Positions 33,985 through 41,957 of a stretch of 64,000 nucleotides of DNA are shown piece after piece. The stretch spans positions 62,001 through 126,000 of the forward strand of contig CAJWCU010000006.1 of NCBI GenBank assembly GCA_913030825.1. The letters are read 5' to 3'. Position 1 is the stretch's first letter, and every line of letters begins with the position of its first letter. The position numbers were made by a program, and so were the translations under genes. The notes beneath the pieces were generated by a model that was not told where the DNA came from, did not search any database, and worked only from the letters and a program-made list of their open reading frames with translations. Source of the stretch: an uncultured Rhodospirillaceae bacterium. Its GTDB lineage: Bacteria > Pseudomonadota > Alphaproteobacteria > Rhodospirillales > Casp-alpha2.

Positions 33985-35289
33985 TCACAGGCGGTTAGGC
34001 GCTTCCTGTTCCGTGAAGTCGGGCACCCAGCGCAGGAAGTAGGGCAGGGCGCGTTTGCGTTGCTCCGGAGAGGTCCCGTGGCTCGACGTGAAGGATTTGA
34101 ACACGTTGTAGCCGAAGGCGTCCTTGGCGCTGAGATAGGCCCAAAGCGCCGTCAATTCGCCCGAGCACGGCGCCGTGTCCTTGATCAGCGCGTTCAGGTG
34201 GTCGCGCGCGGCCCCTTCGCGGGCCTGGTTCGATCCGTATTCCTGTTGCAGCATCTGTTTGACGGCCTGCTGCTCCTCGTCGACCTGTTCCGGGTAGTAT
34301 TCGAACAGCGATTTCAGGAACACGAAATCGTCGAAGGTCGGCGGGCTGTAGGTAACCTCGGGCCCGGCGATGGTGTTCCAGAACCCCTTGGCGTGGTCCA
34401 ATTCGGTGGTGTCGGTCTCGGCCTCGCGTTCGACGACCTTTTCCTCTTTCTGGAAAAAGCCCAGGAAACCGCCGGTCTTCTTGGTCGTCGTCTTGGCCTT
34501 CACGGCCTTGGGCTGGGCCGGGGAATCGTCGGTCAGCAGGCGGTAAATCTCGTTCAGGCCGTCTTCCCACATGCTGCGCACGGGGTTGGCCTTCTTCGGC
34601 TTGTCGAAGATTTCGACGAAGGCGCTTTCGGCATAGTCCTTCGGCTTCAGTTCGTCTTCCAACACCATGATCCGGCGGTTGGCGAAGAACCGGTGCAGGA
34701 AATGCTGCTTGATCGCCGTTTCCAGGTTGTCGCCGAACTTGGTCGACAGCGGGAAGGGCGTCGGCGTCAGCGTGTGCTGCGGCACGTACCACAGCATCGC
34801 GCGCTTGCGCAGGTATTTGCAGATGTTGGCGGTGAAGGCCTCGGTATAGGGCGTATCGTCCCAGGGCTTGTCGCGCTTGGGCCGGGCGGCGGCCTTCGCG
34901 GGCGGGCCCTTCTTGCGGGCCCCCGGCTTGCCCTTGGCGGCGCGGGCCGGTTTGGCGTCGGCGCCGGTGGGGCGTTTCTTGCGGCGGCGTTTCTTCTTCG
35001 GAGCACCTTCTTCGCCGCCGGAGACCTTGCCGTAGGCTTCCAACAGTTCGGAGGCACGGATGCGCGCGCGCTGGGTGAATTCGGGGTCTTTCAAGTCGCC
35101 GCAAGCTTCGAGGAAGGCGAGCGTCTTCTCCGTCGCCTGCCGGACGTCGGGCGGCACCTTGCCGCCGGCCTGCGAATCCAGCTCCTGGACGATGCCCTTC
35201 ACGGCGTCGTCCACGGCGGACATCAGCGTGGCCTTGTCCGTATCGGGCGACAGCCCGGCCAAGGCGTTCATGATGCTTTGCGTGCTCAA
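33985..35289 (-). CDS. Conserved-looking protein of unknown function with a basic linker
   Basis: 434 residues, cytoplasmic by appearance. An N-terminal helical region (1-92) is joined by a very Lys/Arg/Ala/Pro-rich, probably disordered linker (about 95-140) to a folded domain (about 142-434) with aromatic-rich segments such as YLRKRAMLWYVPQHTLTPTPFP and a C-terminal RALPYFLRWVPDF. A second Lys/Thr-rich insert lies around 258-275. I recognise no family. A possible CtrA-like site lies 113 bases upstream. Confidence 0.72.
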   Translation of the reverse strand: MSTQSIMNALAGLSPDTDKATLMSAVDDAVKGIVQELDSQAGGKVPPDVRQATEKTLAFLEACGDLKDPEFTQRARIRASELLEAYGKVSGGEEGAPKKKRRRKKRPTGADAKPARAAKGKPGARKKGPPAKAAARPKRDKPWDDTPYTEAFTANICKYLRKRAMLWYVPQHTLTPTPFPLSTKFGDNLETAIKQHFLHRFFANRRIMVLEDELKPKDYAESAFVEIFDKPKKANPVRSMWEDGLNEIYRLLTDDSPAQPKAVKAKTTTKKTGGFLGFFQKEEKVVEREAETDTTELDHAKGFWNTIAGPEVTYSPPTFDDFVFLKSLFEYYPEQVDEEQQAVKQMLQQEYGSNQAREGAARDHLNALIKDTAPCSGELTALWAYLSAKDAFGYNVFKSFTSSHGTSPEQRKRALPYFLRWVPDFTEQEAPNRL

Positions 35290-35613
35290 CTTCTACCCCT
35301 GGGTGGCCGGAAATCCCCGTTGCGTGACCGGCGCCCCACTTCCCATCAAAAATAGACGTTTCGCCGGTATTTTCCGGCCTATCGAATCTGCCATGAAATT
35401 GGTTAATACCTACCTAATGTATCGGGCGTCGCGCAAGCGACGGCGGGTTCCAGGATACGGAAATTTTCGACCGTTCCTCCATAAATAAGCGGATTTCACG
35501 GCGCTGAAAGAGGACTTTCTGGAATAATTACGTGAACTCGCCCCGATTTCGGCTTAAGCCTAGTGACCACAAGAGACGCAGGGTCGGCGTCAGGACCAAA
35601 GAGGGAATCCCCC
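35290..35613. other. 324-base divergent intergenic region before pyruvate kinase
   Basis: Non-coding, moderately AT-rich. It holds a CtrA-like motif at 35402-35417 (facing left) and, close to the pyruvate kinase gene, the ribosome site GAGGGA. No other clear signal. Confidence 0.55.
35402..35417 (-). promoter_or_regulatory. Possible CtrA-like box
   Basis: On the minus strand TTAG-GTAGGTA-TTAAC, one mismatch from TTAA-N7-TTAAC, upstream of the unknown 434-residue gene. The spacer differs from the flagellar boxes, so confidence is low. Confidence 0.35.
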
Positions 35614-37029
35614 ATGAAACGTGAACGCCGCGCCAAGATCGTCGCCACCCTGGGCCCCGCGACCAGCACGCAGGACGCCATCGAAAAACTGTTCGAGGCC
35701 GGTGTCGACGTTTTCCGCATGAATTTCTCCCATGGCAGCCATGAGGACCATGCGAAGATTCACGCCATCGTCCGCTCGCTGGAGCGCAAGTATCACCGCC
35801 CTGTCGGCATTCTGCTGGACCTGCAGGGGCCGAAACTGCGCGTCGGCGAGATCGATACCGGCTCGGCCGAATTGGAAGTCGGCCAGAAATTCCGCCTCGA
35901 CCTGGACAAGGCCGCGGGCAATCACCGCCGCGCCCCGCTGCCGCACCCCGAGATTTTCGCGGCCCTCGAGCCCGGCTCGGACCTGCTGATCGACGACGGG
36001 CGCATCCGGCTCAAGGTGCTGGAATGCTCGCCCGAACATGCCGAATGCGAGGTCGTGATCGGCGGCACCCTGTCGAACCACAAGGGCGTCAACGTGCCCA
36101 GCGTGATCCTCGACGTTTCGCCGCTGACCAAGAAGGACCGCGACGACATGCGGTTCGGCCTGGACCTGGGCGTCGAATGGGTGGCGCTCAGCTTCGTGCA
36201 GCGGCCGGAAGACCTGGCCGAGGCGCGCAAGCTGGTCGCCGGCCGGGCGGCCATTCTGTCGAAGCTGGAAAAACCGGCGGCGCTGACGCATCTGGAAGAA
36301 ATCGTGCATCTGTCCGACGCCATCATGGTGGCGCGCGGCGACCTGGGCGTCGAATGCCCGACCGAGGACGTCCCCGTGGCGCAGAAACAAATCCTCCATC
36401 TCTGCCGGATCGCCGGGAAACCGGTGATCGTCGCGACGCAGATGCTCGATTCCATGGTCAACGCGCCGACGCCGACCCGGGCCGAGGCGTCGGACGTCGC
36501 CACCGCCATCTACGACGGCGCCGACGCGGTCATGCTGTCGGCGGAATCGGCGGTCGGCAAGTATCCGACCGAAACCGTCGCGACCATGGACCGCATCATC
36601 AAGCGCGTTGAACAGGACGTACATTACCGCCAGATGCGCGACCGCCGCCGCGGCGGGCATGAAAACACCGCCGCCGATGCCATCACCGTCGCCGCCTGTC
36701 AGGTCGCCGAAACGATCTCGGCCGCCGTGATCGTCACCTTCACGACGACGGGCTCGACGACGTTGCGCTGCGCGCGCCTGCGCCCGGCCACGCCGATCCT
36801 GGGCCTGACGCCCAACCGCGATACGGCGCGGCGCCTGGCCCTTTGCTGGGGCGTGCATTCGGTGATGACCGAGGACATCCATTCGTTCCGCGAGATGGTC
36901 TCCAAATCCGTCGCCGAGGCCCAGAAGGACGGCTTCGCCAAGAAGGGCGACCCCGTCGTCGTCACCGCCGGCGTGCCCTTCGGCACCCCCGGGGCGACCA
37001 ACATCCTGCGGATCGCCTGGGTCGAATAA
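35614..37029 (+). CDS. pyk: Pyruvate kinase
   Basis: 471 residues from the ATG at 35614, preceded by GAGGGAATCCCCC; an in-frame upstream start is not supported. Signature regions: RMNFSHGSHEDH near the N-terminus, ILLDLQGPKLRVGE, the catalytic lysine segment AILSKLEKPAALTHLEEI, MVARGDLGVECP, and TPTRAEASDVATAIYDGADAVMLSAESA (in part). It converts phosphoenolpyruvate and ADP to pyruvate and ATP. Full length. Confidence 0.97.
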   Translation: MKRERRAKIVATLGPATSTQDAIEKLFEAGVDVFRMNFSHGSHEDHAKIHAIVRSLERKYHRPVGILLDLQGPKLRVGEIDTGSAELEVGQKFRLDLDKAAGNHRRAPLPHPEIFAALEPGSDLLIDDGRIRLKVLECSPEHAECEVVIGGTLSNHKGVNVPSVILDVSPLTKKDRDDMRFGLDLGVEWVALSFVQRPEDLAEARKLVAGRAAILSKLEKPAALTHLEEIVHLSDAIMVARGDLGVECPTEDVPVAQKQILHLCRIAGKPVIVATQMLDSMVNAPTPTRAEASDVATAIYDGADAVMLSAESAVGKYPTETVATMDRIIKRVEQDVHYRQMRDRRRGGHENTAADAITVAACQVAETISAAVIVTFTTTGSTTLRCARLRPATPILGLTPNRDTARRLALCWGVHSVMTEDIHSFREMVSKSVAEAQKDGFAKKGDPVVVTAGVPFGTPGATNILRIAWVE

Positions 37030-37099
37030 CCGGCCCCCGGCGCCACGCGCCGCCGCTCCCACCACCGCCCCGGCCCATCCAGGGGGATAGACCAAGTCC

Positions 37100-37975
37100 A
37101 TGCTCTACCAACTGTTTTCCGTCATCGCGCCGGTCTTCGTCTGCGCCGTCATCGGCTATATCTGGCGCAAACAGGGGCGGGCCTACGACACCGCCTTCGT
37201 CACCACCCTGGTCACCAACATCGGCACGCCCTGCCTGGTGTTCTCGACCCTGATCGACAGCAAAATGCAGACCGACGCCTTCCTCGAAATGGGGGCGGCG
37301 ACCGCCGCGACGACGGTGGCCTTCTACGCGATCTACTATCTTTTCCTGAAGGCGACGAAGCTCAGCATGAAGGCCTTCCTCTCGGCCCTCGTCTACGGCA
37401 ACACGGGCAACATGGGCCTGCCGCTCTGCCTGCTGGCCTTCGGCGACCACGGCCTGGCGTTGGCCATCGCCTATTTCACCGTGAACGTGCTGTTCCTGTT
37501 CACCATCGGGGTCGCGGTGCCGGCGGGCGCGACCTCGCCCGGCGCCCTGCTGCGCCTGCCGATCCTTTACGCGACCCTGGCCGCCCTGGTCTTCATGTCC
37601 ACGGGCTGGCACGTGCCGGACTTCGTGACCAACACGGCCCGCATTCTGGGCGGCCTGACCGTGCCGCTGATGCTGATCACCCTCGGCGTGTCGCTCGCGG
37701 GCCTGGGCGTCAAGCGCCTGCCCCGCGCGGCCGTACTCTCGGCCATGCGCATCGGCGTCGGGTTTCTGGTGGGCTGGGGCGGGGCCGAAGTCTTCGGCTT
37801 CGAAGGCGTCGCCCGCGGCGTCCTGATCGTCGAATGCGCCATGCCCGTCGCCGTCTTCAACTTCCTCTTCGCCGAACGCTACAACAACCAACCCGAAGAA
37901 GTCGCCGGCATGGTCGTCATCTCGACCCTGCTCTCCTTCGCCAGCCTGCCGTTCTTGTTGGCGTTTGTGATGTAG
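37100..37975 (+). CDS. AEC-family membrane transporter
   Basis: 291 residues, about ten hydrophobic helices, with the auxin-efflux-carrier-family features: central GNTGNMGLPL motif (about residues 102-111) and GGLTVPLMLITLGVSL in the second half. Related proteins export small carboxylates such as malate or malonate; the substrate here is unknown. Last housekeeping gene before the lower-GC region. Confidence 0.88.
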   Translation: MLYQLFSVIAPVFVCAVIGYIWRKQGRAYDTAFVTTLVTNIGTPCLVFSTLIDSKMQTDAFLEMGAATAATTVAFYAIYYLFLKATKLSMKAFLSALVYGNTGNMGLPLCLLAFGDHGLALAIAYFTVNVLFLFTIGVAVPAGATSPGALLRLPILYATLAALVFMSTGWHVPDFVTNTARILGGLTVPLMLITLGVSLAGLGVKRLPRAAVLSAMRIGVGFLVGWGGAEVFGFEGVARGVLIVECAMPVAVFNFLFAERYNNQPEEVAGMVVISTLLSFASLPFLLAFVM

Positions 37976-37985
37976 GGCGTGTTTG

Positions 37986-38033
37986 CTAAATATGCCGAAT
38001 GGTTCTGATCAATCGTCTAAATATGGTATATGG
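37986..38033 (+). repeat. Phased direct repeat in the promoter of the nuclease-NTPase gene
   Basis: CTAAATATG-N4-ATGG occurs twice (37986-38002 and 38017-38033), 31 bases apart, about three helical turns. The stretch is clearly AT-rich compared with its surroundings and lies just before the 38067 start, so it probably holds the promoter and an operator. Confidence 0.6.
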
Positions 38034-38066
38034 AGATTAAAGACGATGAACTGATTTGAGGCTGCA

Positions 38067-41000
38067 TTGGCAAATCCGTTTTTCGAGGTGAATGGTGACG
38101 AAATCGCGCTCCTAGATGACGGGTCGTTACGTGACTTGATCGGTCATCTGTGCGAAGCCGAGTTCCGGCGCCACGGTCGTGATCCATCCGGCGTTCTCTG
38201 GGGCGGCAACCAAGACGCCCCAGACGGTGGTTTCGATGTCTATGCGGAGACTGAGCAACCCATTGACGAGACCGCTTATTTGAACCGGGGCCGCACAGGC
38301 TTTCAGGTCAAGAAGCCCGGCATGCCTCCGTCGAAGATCGGTCCAGAAATGCAGCCAAAGGGCCAGCTTCGCGGCGGCGTCAAGATGCTGATCGCGAACG
38401 CCGGAACCTACATCATAGTATCGTCCGGCGATTCCACCTCGGACTCCGCGTTAAAAAAAAGAACTGCAGCAATGCGGGAAGCCGTCCAGAAGGATGACCC
38501 AACCGACAAACTGAACCTCGTTTTCCTCGATCGCGGCCGGATCGCCACATGGGTGCGCGACCATCCGTCGCTTGTGCTCTGGGTGAAGAACCGGATCGGG
38601 CGTCCCTACAATGGCTGGCGCCCATACGAGAGATGGGCTTGGGTGCCGGAAGGGGGAACGGACACCTACCTGATGGACGACCAGGTCCGCTTGTTTGACG
38701 GTCAAACCTCGGGTGACGAGGGTGTGTCCGCGGCAGACGGGATCGGGAAGCTGCGTCAAGAATTGGCCACTCCGCGCAGGGCCGTTAGGCTCACAGGGCT
38801 CTCCGGCGTGGGAAAGACCCGACTGGTCCAAGCCCTCTTCGATAGAGAAATCGGTGAACATGCTCTGAGCCCGTCGGACGTGTTTTATACCGACGTCGCC
38901 GACAGCCCCTCCCCCGACCCCCAAAGCATGATCGAACAGCTTGTTGCCCAGGGCATTTCGGCGACCGTTGTCGTCGACAATTGCCCACCGGAGTTGCATC
39001 GCCAGGCGGCAAAGGTCTGCGCCCGGTCAGACAGCAAGATCAGCCTGATCACCGTCGAGTACGACGTACGCGAGGACCTGCCACCCGAAACCCAGGTGTA
39101 CCGGCTTGAGGCGTCGGGGAGTGATCTGATCGAACGGCTTGTCCGCCTTCACCATCCTCATATCAGCGAGGTCGATGCCGGTAAAATTGCCGAGTTCTCC
39201 GGCGGCAACGCTCGCGTGGCCGATGCACTTGCGGGGACCATCGCCAAAGGCGAGACCGTCTCCGGGTTTAAAGACGAGGAACTATTCGTCCGGCTTTTCG
39301 ACCAACGGAACCAACCCAGCGGCGCCCTGATCTCCTCGGCCGAGGCGCTGTCGCTTGTCTACTCGTTCGACGGGGAGGCGGTGGACCCGGATTCGGAACT
39401 CGCGATCCTGGCGTCGATTGCCGGCAAGAATGTTCGGATCTTATACGCCGACGCGGCGGTCTTAAAGGAACGGAGTCTTCTGCAGTCCCGCGGCAAATGG
39501 CGGGCGGTTCTCCCCCACGCCATCGCAAATCGGCTGGCCGCAGGCGCGTTGCGGAAGATACCCCGCAGGGTCGTCCTCGATGCGTTCCTGAACTCCGGGT
39601 CGGAGAGGCTGATCAAGTCTTTCGCCCGCCGCCTGAATTTCCTGCATGACTCCGATGATGCAGTTCAGATCGTCAAGGACTGGCTGGCTCCGGACGGATG
39701 GATCGGCAAGTTCACCGACCAGCTGAGTCCGTTCGGCATGACTGTTCTCGAAAGCGTTGCTCCGGTCTGTCCCGACGAAACCCTGGCGGCCATCGAGCGG
39801 GCCGGTGAAGGGGAGAATGGAGCGGCCTTCACGTCGCGAACGAACAGCCACCATCAGGCATTCGTCCGGCTTATTCGCGCAATCGGGTTCGAAGCCAGGT
39901 TCTTTGAACGAAGTTTTCGGCTGCTGTCGAGGTTCGCGCTTTCCGAAGGAACGAAAGAAAATCATGAGCCGGCGCGCGGCGAACTCAAACAAATGTGCCA
40001 ATTGATGTTGTCCGGAACCTGGGCTTCGGCGGAACAACGCCGCCTGGCCATATCCGAGCTTTGCGAAGATGGCTCTGCCGACCGGCAGGAACTCGGGCTC
40101 GAGTTGCTGGATGCATCCCTTGAAAGCTGGCACTTCAGTTCGGCTCACCTGTTCGATTTTGGCGCCCGGCCGCGTGATTATGGCTATCAGCCGAGGACCC
40201 AAGACGATGTGGACGCATGGTTCGAGGTGTTTCTCGGATACGCGAAGGAGTTGGCTGTTCGTAGCGACGACCGAAGCACCAGAGCGCGCGAGATTATTGC
40301 CAACAACTTCCGGTCGCTTTGGACGAGCGCAAATGCGTTAGACCTACTCGAGACCGTCGCCCACGAAATCCACAAGGCCCGGCCATGGAACGAGGGCTGG
40401 ATCGCCGTCCGCAAGAACTTGTTCTTCGATGGCGAGAAAATGGAGCCATCGGAAAAGGACCGCCTTCTGACATTGGAGAAGGCGCTTCGCCCGACGGACC
40501 TCATCCAGAAAACGCGGGCATATGCAATATCGCGCGGCAGGTACGATCTGGACCTCGAGGAAGTCGAGGCGGGCGATGAGGATGATACGTCACGGGGCTA
40601 TGACCGGCTGGCGGACATCTCGCGCGTACTCGGCACCGACGTGGCCAAGGACGACGACGCTTTTCAAACCGTGTTGCCTGAATTGTTTAACGAGGGCGGC
40701 GCGCGGCTGAACACCTTCGGCGAGGGCCTCGCCATCGGTGCTCCGTCGCTCGAAACCATCTGGGATGCATTGCTGCGGACAGCCAAAGCATCGGACCCTG
40801 AGAAACGCGACTTATCGGTGCTGCTTGGATTCCTCATCGGCGCGAAAGGGCGGGACCAGGCGTTCGTCGACGCAACGCTCGATAGTCTGTTGGCAGACGA
40901 CCAGCTGGCGGGGAAGTTTCCCATGTTCCAGGTCGCGGCTGGATTGGACGCCGCTGGCGTCAAGCGGCTTCACGCCTCGCTCGACCAAGGTCTCGCGCCG

Positions 41001-41906
41001 ATCTGGGAATACGAACGCATCGCATGGGGACGCGCCCATGAACCGCTTTCAGACGGTCCGTTGGTGAAACTTCTCCGCAGGATCAGGGAGGTGCCGGACG
41101 GGCCGTTCGTTGCCGAGGACATCCTCAAGATGCGGTTTCACAAAGACCCCGGCGAGAAGAAAAGACATGGTGAAACGCTGTTCAACTTCGGCCGTGAACT
41201 GCTGGCGGAAATCCCATTGGATCGGGACCGCCGTGGGAACGACCTCCACGCGTACGACCTGGCCACCCTTTCCCGGGAAACCCTCAAGGGCAAAAAGGGA
41301 GAAGCCGCAGCGCGGCGGCTTTGCGAACGGTTGCGGGATGGTGCTGCGGCCGGCGACGTGCATCTTTTCCACTTCCCCAAACTGCTTGGCGTTCTCGCCG
41401 ACCTTCATCCAACCTTGTTTCTCGATGCGTTTCTTGACGATCACGAGGCCCACGAGTCAGGTCGACGGCGTTTCTTCCGGGTGAACCTGGAAAGGCAGGA
41501 AAATCCGTTTTCGAAAATCGACGATGAGGTGTTGCTCGATTGGTGCTCAAAGAGGGCTGATGTTCGATTCCTCCGCATCGCCCAGGAGGCTGTGTTCTTC
41601 CATCGGCCGGAATCCAAGGGGGCGTACGAATGGAAGCCTCTGTTTTTCAAGCTGGTCGGCGCCGCGCCAAATAAAGAAACGGTCCTGAAAGTCATCGCCG
41701 AGGGTATTAGGCCGTGGTCCTGGTCTGGGTCATTCTATGTCCATCTCGAGGAGAGGGCTAACCTCTTTGTCGACTTGTTGGAACACGAGGATGCAACGCT
41801 CTGCACATGGGCTCGCGACACTCTGTCTTGGCTTCGGAAGTGGATCGACGAGGAACGTCAACGCGAAGAAGAGGAGAATAGGTCCCGAGATGAGAGTTTC
41901 GAATAG
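38067..41906 (+). CDS. Candidate defence protein: PD-(D/E)XK nuclease fused to STAND-type NTPase
   Basis: 1279 residues. Start is TTG at 38067, supported by GAGG (38058-38061) five bases upstream. Residues ~20-170 look like an Mrr-type restriction nuclease: acidic helix with E30/E32, GGFDV giving D57, and FQVKK giving Q80-x-K82, the D...QxK active site. Residues ~225-420 form a P-loop NTPase with Walker A GLSGVGKT (244-251) and Walker B ATVVVDNC (D304), as in STAND/AP-ATPases. The remaining ~850 residues are helical with no repeat I can name, a likely sensor region. No signal or membrane segment. It has visibly lower GC than its flanks, is alone, and sits between housekeeping genes, all typical of acquired antiphage genes. 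Function is inferred. Confidence 0.75.
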   Translation: MANPFFEVNGDEIALLDDGSLRDLIGHLCEAEFRRHGRDPSGVLWGGNQDAPDGGFDVYAETEQPIDETAYLNRGRTGFQVKKPGMPPSKIGPEMQPKGQLRGGVKMLIANAGTYIIVSSGDSTSDSALKKRTAAMREAVQKDDPTDKLNLVFLDRGRIATWVRDHPSLVLWVKNRIGRPYNGWRPYERWAWVPEGGTDTYLMDDQVRLFDGQTSGDEGVSAADGIGKLRQELATPRRAVRLTGLSGVGKTRLVQALFDREIGEHALSPSDVFYTDVADSPSPDPQSMIEQLVAQGISATVVVDNCPPELHRQAAKVCARSDSKISLITVEYDVREDLPPETQVYRLEASGSDLIERLVRLHHPHISEVDAGKIAEFSGGNARVADALAGTIAKGETVSGFKDEELFVRLFDQRNQPSGALISSAEALSLVYSFDGEAVDPDSELAILASIAGKNVRILYADAAVLKERSLLQSRGKWRAVLPHAIANRLAAGALRKIPRRVVLDAFLNSGSERLIKSFARRLNFLHDSDDAVQIVKDWLAPDGWIGKFTDQLSPFGMTVLESVAPVCPDETLAAIERAGEGENGAAFTSRTNSHHQAFVRLIRAIGFEARFFERSFRLLSRFALSEGTKENHEPARGELKQMCQLMLSGTWASAEQRRLAISELCEDGSADRQELGLELLDASLESWHFSSAHLFDFGARPRDYGYQPRTQDDVDAWFEVFLGYAKELAVRSDDRSTRAREIIANNFRSLWTSANALDLLETVAHEIHKARPWNEGWIAVRKNLFFDGEKMEPSEKDRLLTLEKALRPTDLIQKTRAYAISRGRYDLDLEEVEAGDEDDTSRGYDRLADISRVLGTDVAKDDDAFQTVLPELFNEGGARLNTFGEGLAIGAPSLETIWDALLRTAKASDPEKRDLSVLLGFLIGAKGRDQAFVDATLDSLLADDQLAGKFPMFQVAAGLDAAGVKRLHASLDQGLAPIWEYERIAWGRAHEPLSDGPLVKLLRRIREVPDGPFVAEDILKMRFHKDPGEKKRHGETLFNFGRELLAEIPLDRDRRGNDLHAYDLATLSRETLKGKKGEAAARRLCERLRDGAAAGDVHLFHFPKLLGVLADLHPTLFLDAFLDDHEAHESGRRRFFRVNLERQENPFSKIDDEVLLDWCSKRADVRFLRIAQEAVFFHRPESKGAYEWKPLFFKLVGAAPNKETVLKVIAEGIRPWSWSGSFYVHLEERANLFVDLLEHEDATLCTWARDTLSWLRKWIDEERQREEEENRSRDESFE

Positions 41907-41957
41907 GTGAAGTTTTGGGTCAACGGCGCTGTTCGGTGCCGATAGGCCTCCGTAGCA

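Noticed and set aside
38067-41906. Prophage or transposon carrying the nuclease-NTPase gene
   Set aside because: No integrase, transposase, tRNA or terminal repeat flanks it; only GC content and context suggest transfer.
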